A stretch of DNA of 64,000 nucleotides from JARYMI01 sp037444845 (GTDB lineage: Bacteria > Acidobacteriota > Aminicenantia > Aminicenantales > UBA8522), in assembly GCA_037444845.1 (NCBI GenBank), contig JBBILQ010000004.1, positions 1-64,000 on the forward strand. The letters are read 5' to 3'. Below the pieces are notes generated by a model. That model saw only the letters and a list, made by a program, of their open reading frames with translations. It was not told where the DNA came from and made no database searches. Shown piece after piece: positions 16,773 through 24,119 of the stretch (its first letter is position 1; each line of letters starts with the position of its first letter). The position numbers and the translations under genes are program-made.

Positions 16773-17942
16773 ATGGCCATGATAGACCGTCCTAGAGAAA
16801 TTAAAACGCTGAAGAGGCTCATCGCTAGCCATCCTGTCGTCGGCATCATCGGCGCCCGACAGGTTGGGAAGACGACTCTGGCCCGGTCGTTCGTCGCCCA
16901 GTGGCCAGGGCCGACTCATTATTTTGACCTCGAGAATACCGAAGACGAGGCACGGCTCAGTGACCCCATGCTTGCGCTCAAAGGGCTTAAGGGCCTCATC
17001 GTGATCGATGAAATCCAGCGCTTGCCGGGTCTCTTTCAGGTTCTTAGGGTGCTCGCAGATAGAGTCCGGCCCGCCGCCCGTTTTCTCGTCTTGGGAAGCG
17101 CCTCGCCCGAGCTGCTTCGTCAGGGGTCTGAGACGCTTGCCGGCCGGATCATATATCACGAGCTAAGAAGCCTGTCTCTTGATGAAGTCGGGATGATAAA
17201 TCACGCGCGCTTATGGTTGAGAGGAGGATTTCCCAGGGCTTATCTGGCCCGAACGGCCACCACGAGCGATGAGTGGCGCCGCGGCTTCATTAGGACATTT
17301 CTGGAGCGAGATCTGCCCCAGCTTGGTATTGCGATCCAATCGTCTACGCTGCGCCGATTCTGGACCATGCTGGCGCATTATCACGGCCAGATCTGGAATT
17401 CCTCGGAATTTGCCCGCTCATTCGGCGTTGCCGACACGACCGTACGGAACTATCTCGATCTGCTGACTTCGGCGCTGGTTGTCACTCAGCTTCAGCCGTG
17501 GCATGAGAACATCAGCAAGCGTCAGATAAAGTCGCCAAAGATCTATCTTGCAGATAGTGGAATACTGCACACCCTCCTCAACATCACCTACTTGCAGGAC
17601 CTCGAAATGCATCCCAAACTTGGAGCCTCATGGGAGGGTTTCGTGATCAGCCAGGTGATCCGGCAGCTTGGGGCGAGGCCTGATGAATGCTATTTTTGGG
17701 GCACCTATGCCGGAAGTGAATTGGATCTATTCGTGGCCAAGGGTCAATTGCGGCTCGGATTCGAGATCAAGAGAACCAGCTCGCCACGCCTCACGCCGTC
17801 CATGAGAACCGCTATGAAAGACCTGAAATTAAAGAGTCTGGACGTAATCCATGCGGGAGAGAACACCTTTGGCTTGGCCGAGAAAATCCGAGCAGTGGCT
17901 TTCCCCAGGTTGCTCGAAGATATAAAGCCCCTACACAAATAG
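16773..17942 (+). CDS. AAA ATPase with DUF4143 (AAA_14)
   Basis: 389 residues. Walker A GARQVGKT (27-34), Walker B LIVIDEI (about 75-81), a sensor-like stretch LVLGSASPELL, and a C-terminal DUF4143 region with a winged helix-like part (SEFARSFGVADTTVRNYLDLL) and a nuclease-like strand pair (SELDLFV and FEIKRTSS, a PD-(D/E)XK-like pattern). This family is common, often horizontally acquired, and of unclear function. It lies between two decayed hdrA fragments on the opposite strand, so it probably arrived with, or disrupted, that region. Alternative reading: a toxin/antitoxin-linked or defence ATPase. Confidence 0.85.
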   Translation: MAMIDRPREIKTLKRLIASHPVVGIIGARQVGKTTLARSFVAQWPGPTHYFDLENTEDEARLSDPMLALKGLKGLIVIDEIQRLPGLFQVLRVLADRVRPAARFLVLGSASPELLRQGSETLAGRIIYHELRSLSLDEVGMINHARLWLRGGFPRAYLARTATTSDEWRRGFIRTFLERDLPQLGIAIQSSTLRRFWTMLAHYHGQIWNSSEFARSFGVADTTVRNYLDLLTSALVVTQLQPWHENISKRQIKSPKIYLADSGILHTLLNITYLQDLEMHPKLGASWEGFVISQVIRQLGARPDECYFWGTYAGSELDLFVAKGQLRLGFEIKRTSSPRLTPSMRTAMKDLKLKSLDVIHAGENTFGLAEKIRAVAFPRLLEDIKPLHK

Positions 17943-18011
17943 TGTCAACGCCTCGAGCTCGACCCAGTCTTTGGAAAGCACTGTTGAAGCCCGGGAGGCT
18001 GCCGCCGTGGC
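17943..18011 (-). pseudogene. Second hdrA remnant
   Basis: On the minus strand this stretch reads ASRASTVLSKDWVELEA, closely matching ASRASTVLSKDSVELEA of the HdrA fusion encoded at 20828-24091. DNA similarity is clear over about 69 bases and then ends on both sides. It lies upstream, on the minus strand, of the remnant at 16373-16722, although in intact HdrA this segment comes after the part preserved there. The order is therefore rearranged, or two separate copies decayed. Confidence 0.75.
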
Positions 18012-18093
18012 CAGAAAGACAGCGTCTTTTTAGCATGATAAAAATATCGTAAACCGGACTTGAATTCATGGCCATATTAAGATTATTGGCAGG

Positions 18094-19125
18094 ATGAGGG
18101 AAATATTCCGGTTCGGTTCGCCAGCCGACAAAACGAAAAAACTCAGCAAGAGGACTTCCATAAGAAGCGCAAGTAAAGTGTTTGATACGCGCCCCCGGAT
18201 CAGTGACTCTTTTGGACTGGATGAACGGATCGTCGTTCATTGCGGCGACTGCCTGGATTTCCTGAAATCGATTCCGGATCAAACACAACAGTTTATTGTA
18301 ACATCCCCGCCCTATAATATAGGCAAGGAATACGAAAAACGCCTTGAGCTCCAGGTATATTTGGATCAACAAGCAAATGTCATTACTGAGTGCGCCCGGG
18401 TTTTAAAGCATTCCGGCAGCATCTGCTGGCAGGTTGGAAATTATGTTAAGAACGGATCGATAATTCCCCTCGATACTGTCTTATATCCCATCTTTATAGG
18501 ATTGGGCTTTAAGATGAGAAATCGCATCATTTGGCATTTTGAGCACGGCCTTCATTGCTCAAGGCGCTTCTCTGGTCGCTACGAAACGATCATCTGGTTC
18601 ACTAAGTCGGATGAATACTATTTTAATCTCGACGGGGTCCGCGTTCCGCAAAAATACCCAGGGAAAAGGCATTTCAAGGGCCCAAAAGCAGGACTGTACT
18701 CGGGCAATCCGCTGGGCAAGAATCCCGGCGATCTGTGGATCATTCCAAACGTCAAGAGTAACCATATCGAGAAGACAATCCACCCCTGCCAGTTTCCCGT
18801 TGAACTAATCGAGCGGCTCGTGTTAGCCCTGACTCAAACCGGAGATTGGGGCCTGGACCCATTTCTTGGGGTCGGCACTTCGATCATCGCCGCAATCCGG
18901 CATGATCGAAGAGGCGCTGGCGCGGAAATCGTTCCCAAGTATGTTGAGCTTGCCAAAGAGAGAATTGACCAGGAGATCGACGGCACCCTAAAAACGCGGC
19001 CCATGAGCCGGCCTGTATATGATCCAGTTGAAGCGGGGAACAGCCTGACGAAATCCCCATGGGGATCAGAATCTAAGTCTCCTCAACTCTCCCTCATCAA
19101 AAGCTTGGTGAACAGGCAGGAATAG
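18094..19125 (+). CDS. Site-specific DNA methyltransferase (beta class)
   Basis: 343 residues. Amino-methyltransferase with the catalytic motif TSPPYN at 70-75 and the AdoMet-binding motif FLGVG at 257-261. The order catalytic-then-AdoMet is typical of the beta class of N4-cytosine or N6-adenine enzymes. The gene is complete and lies 4 bases before a BglII-like endonuclease gene, so it should protect the same site. For a BglII or BstYI-like partner that would be a GATC-containing sequence (inference). The partner is interrupted by a mobile element, leaving this methylase as an orphan. The start is uncertain; no strong ribosome binding site is seen. Confidence 0.88.
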   Translation: MREIFRFGSPADKTKKLSKRTSIRSASKVFDTRPRISDSFGLDERIVVHCGDCLDFLKSIPDQTQQFIVTSPPYNIGKEYEKRLELQVYLDQQANVITECARVLKHSGSICWQVGNYVKNGSIIPLDTVLYPIFIGLGFKMRNRIIWHFEHGLHCSRRFSGRYETIIWFTKSDEYYFNLDGVRVPQKYPGKRHFKGPKAGLYSGNPLGKNPGDLWIIPNVKSNHIEKTIHPCQFPVELIERLVLALTQTGDWGLDPFLGVGTSIIAAIRHDRRGAGAEIVPKYVELAKERIDQEIDGTLKTRPMSRPVYDPVEAGNSLTKSPWGSESKSPQLSLIKSLVNRQE

Positions 19126-19129
19126 CTGA

Positions 19130-19899
19130 TTGACAATCGCTGAAATCTATTCTCATCTTAATGGGCAGGAGTTTCTCTTGGTGCATAAGCGCGCGCTTTG
19201 GAAAGAAATCAAAGCGGTCATTAAAGAAGTCGATGCCGTGAAATGCAGGACAAAAATCTCGAAGGAAAAAACGAAGAAAGGAAGAACGCTGTACAGCCCG
19301 ATTGCTCTCAACGCAGATTTTAAAAGACTGCTCAGGGCAAAGAATTGGCAAGAGAGCCGGGTTAGTTACTGGGTGACGAAGAGCGAAAAGCTTATTCGAA
19401 AGACGTTGACGATGACCGCGGCCGAGCAAAAACGCGAAATCGAAGAAGCTGGAGAGAAACCTATTTTTAGCTATAATCAGACGGATTTCGTCAAAGACAG
19501 AGTCGCGGTAGAAGTCCAATTCGGGAAATACGCGTTTGTTGCTTATGATCTATTCGTAAAACACTTGGCTTTCTATGTTGGCGATCAAATAGCCTGATCT
19601 ATTCACAAAATGATACGATAAAACGCCCCCTCCCCTGGCGGGAGGGGATAGAGGGGAGGGGGAATCTTTGAATGATCCCCCTCACCCCGACCCTCTCCCA
19701 CATGGGGAGAGGAGATTTTTTCCTTTCATTTCGTGAATAGTCCAGGATAGATGTTGGGATTGAAATTCTTCCGATGAAGACTCTACAGAACGAGATGAGT
19801 TCGGGCGTTCCTTATTTTGAGGGTGAGTTTTATAACGTCGTTCGACAGGGACGGGGAGTCCCCGCTGTGCCTCTGGTGCTAATCGGAGTCGAAGCTTAA
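19130..19899 (+). pseudogene. BglII-like restriction endonuclease, interrupted by MITE
   Basis: Reading runs from 19130 to a premature stop at 19597. Its last codons come from the inserted element at 19593-19746. After the element the same protein resumes in frame at 19747 and ends at 19899 (DVGIEILPMK then MSSGVPYFEGEFYNV and RQGRGVPAVPLVLIG). Removing the element and one ATAG copy restores a continuous frame (GDQ-IDVGIE) of about 203 residues. The core TDFVKDRVAVEVQFGKY carries Asp, Glu and Gln spaced as in the BglII active site. The truncated form lacks the last 50 residues, so restriction is probably lost. Start codon TTG. Confidence 0.88.
19593..19746 (+). mobile_element. MITE copy 1 (154 bp)
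   Basis: Terminal inverted repeats CCTGATCTATTCACAAAATG at the left and, on the other strand, CCTGGACTATTCACGAAATG at the right. It is flanked by the direct repeat ATAG (19589-19592 and 19747-19750), a 4-bp target duplication. The interior is GC-rich and palindromic with no coding capacity. The right 90 bases are nearly identical to the copy at 33721-33860, which lies in the opposite orientation. Non-autonomous; no transposase is seen in the window. Confidence 0.9.
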
Positions 19900-20119
19900 T
19901 CCCTGAGCACTCAACCCTAAGGTAATGAGGTAGCAGCGCGCCTAATGCTTCAGCCATAAAGTCAGCATAACGCCATAAATAGGGTTCATAAGGATATGGG
20001 CTCAGATGTCAAATCGTGCAAAAAATGCGGAAGGCGGGCTCTGAAGATACAAAAAGGCCGAGTCACGCAGAAATCATCCAGACCTGTCTGACCTATCCTC
20101 CTGGAAAAGAAAGGATTAC

Positions 20120-20145
20120 TAAAAATACTCAGCCGAAGTCTCGGC
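20120..20145 (-). terminator. Possible terminator of the 20-30 kb operon
   Basis: On the minus strand GCCGA-GACT-TCGGC (20145-20132) is followed by TGAGTATTTTT. The stem is short. It lies about 45 bases beyond the stop of the last gene of the operon. The stretch 19900-20185 otherwise holds only a 31-codon frame from 19996 with a CxxC motif and a downstream in-frame TGA. Confidence 0.4.
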
Positions 20146-20189
20146 GGCCAGGAGAACTTCGTGATAGACAAGGCAGGATTGCTGGGCGG

Positions 20190-20399
20190 TTAAGCCGGGG
20201 GCGGCTGGCCTTCCAGGACAATTTTCGTCACCAATCTTCTTGTATAAAGAAGAAATTGCCCCCCTTCTTCTATCAACTCCACTTCAAAATTGTCCTTCTT
20301 GTAGTTCTCCATCACCTCTTGAGCCTTCTCCCTGGACTCGTAGACAACGCCATCCCACATGAATTTTTTCCCGTTTATGATCCTCGAAGAATCCGGCAT
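20190..20399 (-). CDS. Small unknown protein, last gene of the Hdr operon
   Basis: 69 residues, with GAGGG upstream of the ATG. The first 45 residues read as beta strand and helix (KKFMWDGVVYESREKAQEV, YKKDNFEVELIEEGG). No Cys, membrane segment or signal is visible, so it does not itself bind an iron-sulfur cluster. It begins 15 bases after the mvhD stop and is probably co-transcribed with the whole bifurcation operon. It may be an assembly or structural helper. Not recognised. Confidence 0.6.
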   Translation of the reverse strand: MPDSSRIINGKKFMWDGVVYESREKAQEVMENYKKDNFEVELIEEGGQFLLYTRRLVTKIVLEGQPPPA

Positions 20400-20414
20400 C
20401 TTAAACCCTCTGTC

Positions 20415-20831
20415 TTAGGTTTTATACGGGCTCGGCCCTAACTTTTTAACCTTCTCGGTAAACTCCCTCACCACCTGGGCGAACCTCGGCCCCTCAGACG
20501 CCGAAACCCATTCCAACTTAAACCTGTCCGCTTCCAGGCCAAAATCTTCCAGCATCAAAACGATTGCCTCGGCTCTCTTCTCCGCCTTGAGGTTTCCCTC
20601 CTTGTAGTGGCAGTCGCCGGGATGGCAACCGCACATCAGCACCCCATCCGCTCCCTTGGTCAGGGCATCAATCACTAAATTGGGATGGACCATCCCTGAG
20701 CACATCACTCTGATGATCCTTATATTGGGAGGATACTGCAACCTTGACACCCCGGCCAGGTCCGCTCCCGCATAGGAACACCAGTTGCAGCAAAAACTCA
20801 CGATTAAGGGCTCAAACGCCTCACTCATCAT
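20415..20831 (-). CDS. mvhD: MvhD/FlpD-type [2Fe-2S] electron transfer subunit
   Basis: 138 residues; the ATG at 20831 overlaps the nuoG/hdrA stop by 4 bases. Small iron-sulfur subunit that links a group 3 hydrogenase to HdrA. Cys residues characteristic of the family are CCNWCSYAGAD, VMCSG and GCHPGDCHYKEGN. This copy closes the HdrA/NuoFG operon, while a second copy (30727-31173) heads the mvhGA operon. Two docking subunits suggest two hydrogenase-to-Hdr connections, or alternative partners such as formate dehydrogenase. Confidence 0.92.
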   Translation of the reverse strand: MMSEAFEPLIVSFCCNWCSYAGADLAGVSRLQYPPNIRIIRVMCSGMVHPNLVIDALTKGADGVLMCGCHPGDCHYKEGNLKAEKRAEAIVLMLEDFGLEADRFKLEWVSASEGPRFAQVVREFTEKVKKLGPSPYKT

Positions 20832-23800
20832 CCTACTCCTAAGGCCGCGTTGGCCTGCGCGGCTAACTGTTCAAGGGTAAAGCCTTTGACGAATATTCCC
20901 TTCTTGGGACAGGTGGCCATGCAGCACCCGCAGCCCTTGCAGGCCGTCTCATCCACCTCGACCGTCTTTTTCACCGAACCATTTCTCATGTATTCGATTA
21001 ATGTAATTGCCTGATAAGGACATGGTTCAATGCAGTAGGCGCAGCCGTCGCAGTTCTCATCCACCACCTGAGAAATGTTCGCCTCCAGCTCCACACTGTC
21101 CTTGGAGAGCACCGTCGATGCCCGGGAGGCTGTCGCCTGGGCCTGGATGATGCTCTCGTCGATGGCTTTGGCCGAATGAGCCAGGCCGCATAAAAAGACT
21201 CCCTCGGTGGCAAAATCAACAGGCCGCAACTTCATGTGGGCTTCCAGGAAAAACTTCTCCTTGGTTAAGGGGACTTTCAAGAATTTGGCAATCTCCTCGT
21301 TCCCCTGATCTGCCACAATTCCGGCCGACAACACGACCAAGTCCGCGGTAAGCTCCAGGGGCATCTTTAACGTCTGGTCAAAAACCACGACACTCAACCC
21401 ATTCCCGTTCTGGGACACCTCCGGCTTTCTATCCTCTTCATACCTGGCGAACATGACTCCCTGCCGCCTGGCTTCGGAATAGTAGCTTTCCCTGAACCCG
21501 TACGTCCTGATGTCCCGGAACAAAACATACACATTCGTCTTAGAAGAAAGCTCTTTTATTTTTAGAGCGTTCTTGACGGCTTCGGTGCAGCAAATCCGGG
21601 AGCAGTAGGGCCTTTCCACATCCCGGGAGCCAACGCATTGAATCATCACGATGTTCCTGGGAATTCCGTTATTCCTGCCCTTTGACCAAATTCCACCCTC
21701 GCCGAGGCGCTGCTCCAGCTCAAGCTGAGTTATGACTCTGTCATTCTGTCCGTACAGATACTCCTTGGGTTTATATTGCTGAGCTCCGGTGGCAACGATC
21801 ACGACGCCGTGTTCAAATTCTTCTGATTTTCCGTTCGTGCTAATCGTTGTCTTGAAATTCCCGATTGTCCCTTCAATCTTTTCGATCTTAGCATCTGTGT
21901 AAAGAAAGATTTTTCCCGAGTCTTCGACCTGTTCGATAAGGCTTTTTAACCTGCTCTGCGGGTTTTCTCCGCTTATTAAGTAGTTGATATGCCGGAGATT
22001 TCCGCCCAGCTCCTTCTCCTTCTCAACCAGATGGACATAAAACCCCTGGTTAGCCAGTTCGATTGCCGAAGTCATGCCCGAAAGCCCGCCGCCGATGACG
22101 AGGGCAGCTTTAACGATGGGCACGGCTCTTTTCTGGAGAGGGCTCAATAATCGCGCCTTGGCCACAGCCATTCTGACCAAGTCCCTGGATTTCTCCGTTG
22201 CCTTTTCCGGCTCCGCCATATGCACCCAGGAGCACTGGTCCCTGATATTGGCCATCTCGAAAAGATAGGGGTTCAGCCCAGCTTCCCTGGCCGTATTCCT
22301 GAACAGAGGCTCGTGAGTTCGCGGCGTGCAGGAGGCCACGACGACGCGGTTGAGGCTGTGCTCCTTGATTTTTTCCTTTATTCTCTCTTGAGTGTCGTTC
22401 GAACAGGTGTAGAGGTTATTTTCTGCGTAAACGACACCGGGAAGCGTCCTGGCATACTCGACTACATCCAGGACACGGACCACCCCGGCGATATTTGTCC
22501 CGCAGTGACAGACGAAGACTCCGATTCGCGGCGCCTGCCCGCTGACATCAGTCTCCGGGGGGTATTCCTTGGGAATAATAAGGCTTCCTTTAACGTCTCT
22601 TAAGAGCGACAGGACTTTGGACGAGGCGCCCGAGGCCTGCATGACCGTCTCCGGTATATCCTTTGGCTCAGTAAAAGGACCGGCGACATACACTCCTTCG
22701 CGTTTTGATTCAACCGGAGCAAAAGGAGACGTCTTGCAGAAATGGAATTCATTGAGCTCGACCCCGAATATTTCAGAAATTTCTTTGGCCGATTTTGGGG
22801 GGAGCATGCCGACGGATAAAACAACAAGGTCATACTCACGCGAAGCCTTCCTGTCGTCCTCCGTTAGATAGTCGACGATCAGGTTTTTTGTTTGAGGGAC
22901 CTCTTTAATGGTGGGCGGACGACACCTTACATAATTTACTCCATGCTCCTTAGCCCTTTGATAATACTCATCAAACCCCTTGCTGAAGGCGCGCATGTCC
23001 ATGATGTAGACATCACAGTCCAGATCTCCGCTGATATGCTCCTTGGCAATGATGGCTTCCTTGGTCGCGTACATGCAGCAGACAGAGGAGCAATAATCCC
23101 GCTCCGAATCACGCGAGCCCACGCACTGGATAAAGGCTATCCTTCTGGGTTCGGTCTTGTCATAAGGCCTTAAGACTTTTCCAGAATAGGGGCCCGAAGC
23201 AGAGAGGATTCTTTCAAACTCGAGCGAGGTGACGACATTAGGGGAAGCCCCGTATCCCAAACCCTCTTTGATCTTGGCGTCGAACAGGTCGTATCCCGGC
23301 GACAGGATGACCGCGCCGACATCCAATTCCATTTTCTTCTCGGTCTGGTCATAGTCAATCGCCCCGGCTTCGCAAAACTCCTTGCAGACCCCGCATTCAT
23401 CCTTGAGCACATGGACACAGTATCGTTCGTCGATCGCTGCTTTATGAGGAACGGCCTGGGGATAGGCAATGTAGGCCGCAGCCCGATCGAGCAATCCCTT
23501 GTCAAATTCATTCAAGATGGGGATTTCTTTATTCTTGCTGATTTTCTCAAGCCTAATCCTTTCGGTCGGACAAATAAAGGCACAGGCTCCGCAGGTCTGG
23601 CAGACATCGGAATTGGCATCAAACGGCGGGCCGACCTTCCGCTGAGGTCCGCGATGGACAAACCCGATGGCCGCGACACCCATTCGTTCGCAGCACATTC
23701 TTGTGCACAAGCCGCAAAGGAAACAATCATCGTTCCTCTTTGTAAAGCGTGTTTCTCTAACCCCATGTTCTTCGGCAACACTCTGGATGACTTTTGAATC

Positions 23801-24091
23801 AGGGCATCTCGCCAGGAGCAGTTCGATCATGATCTTCCGCGATTTTTTCACCCTTTCGGAATCCGTCTTCACCTCCAAACGATGGCTCGCCGGATAGGTG
23901 CATGAAGTCTGAATCGTCGTCCTCCCCCTTTGAATAACCTCGACCAGGCATAATCTGCAAGCTCCGTAAGGAGTTAGGGCTTTATGATAACAGAGAGTCG
24001 GGACCTTTATGCCCACACTCTGAAGACATTCTAAGACTGTCTTCCCTTCATCGAATTCGTACTGTCTGCCGTTTATCGTCAGCTCAATCAC
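20828..24091 (-). CDS. NuoG-type ferredoxin module fused to HdrA modules
   Basis: 1087 residues. Part 1 (1-80): [2Fe-2S] domain with Cys34, 45, 48, 64. Part 2 (about 80-180): His-less NuoG/HydA-type region and a double [4Fe-4S] motif (Cys123, 126, 129, 133; Cys164, 167, 170, 174). Part 3 (about 190-515): the C-terminal two-thirds of an HdrA (YIAYPQAVPHKAAID, CGVCKEFC, IQCVGSRDSERDYC), without its own FAD-binding N-terminus. Part 4 (521-1087): a complete HdrA with VCHCG (528), FAD motif VIGGGLSGM (about 665-673), a second IQCVGSRD block, and two C-terminal ferredoxin motifs. Likely the electron-distributing core of a bifurcating complex. It replaces the catalytic end of NuoG or HydA with Hdr modules. 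The missing FAD half of part 3 is encoded at 27671-28561. Confidence 0.9.
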   Translation of the reverse strand: MIELTINGRQYEFDEGKTVLECLQSVGIKVPTLCYHKALTPYGACRLCLVEVIQRGRTTIQTSCTYPASHRLEVKTDSERVKKSRKIMIELLLARCPDSKVIQSVAEEHGVRETRFTKRNDDCFLCGLCTRMCCERMGVAAIGFVHRGPQRKVGPPFDANSDVCQTCGACAFICPTERIRLEKISKNKEIPILNEFDKGLLDRAAAYIAYPQAVPHKAAIDERYCVHVLKDECGVCKEFCEAGAIDYDQTEKKMELDVGAVILSPGYDLFDAKIKEGLGYGASPNVVTSLEFERILSASGPYSGKVLRPYDKTEPRRIAFIQCVGSRDSERDYCSSVCCMYATKEAIIAKEHISGDLDCDVYIMDMRAFSKGFDEYYQRAKEHGVNYVRCRPPTIKEVPQTKNLIVDYLTEDDRKASREYDLVVLSVGMLPPKSAKEISEIFGVELNEFHFCKTSPFAPVESKREGVYVAGPFTEPKDIPETVMQASGASSKVLSLLRDVKGSLIIPKEYPPETDVSGQAPRIGVFVCHCGTNIAGVVRVLDVVEYARTLPGVVYAENNLYTCSNDTQERIKEKIKEHSLNRVVVASCTPRTHEPLFRNTAREAGLNPYLFEMANIRDQCSWVHMAEPEKATEKSRDLVRMAVAKARLLSPLQKRAVPIVKAALVIGGGLSGMTSAIELANQGFYVHLVEKEKELGGNLRHINYLISGENPQSRLKSLIEQVEDSGKIFLYTDAKIEKIEGTIGNFKTTISTNGKSEEFEHGVVIVATGAQQYKPKEYLYGQNDRVITQLELEQRLGEGGIWSKGRNNGIPRNIVMIQCVGSRDVERPYCSRICCTEAVKNALKIKELSSKTNVYVLFRDIRTYGFRESYYSEARRQGVMFARYEEDRKPEVSQNGNGLSVVVFDQTLKMPLELTADLVVLSAGIVADQGNEEIAKFLKVPLTKEKFFLEAHMKLRPVDFATEGVFLCGLAHSAKAIDESIIQAQATASRASTVLSKDSVELEANISQVVDENCDGCAYCIEPCPYQAITLIEYMRNGSVKKTVEVDETACKGCGCCMATCPKKGIFVKGFTLEQLAAQANAALGVG

Positions 24092-24119
24092 GCCGACCTC
24101 CGTTCAAAGGAAACTGTTT

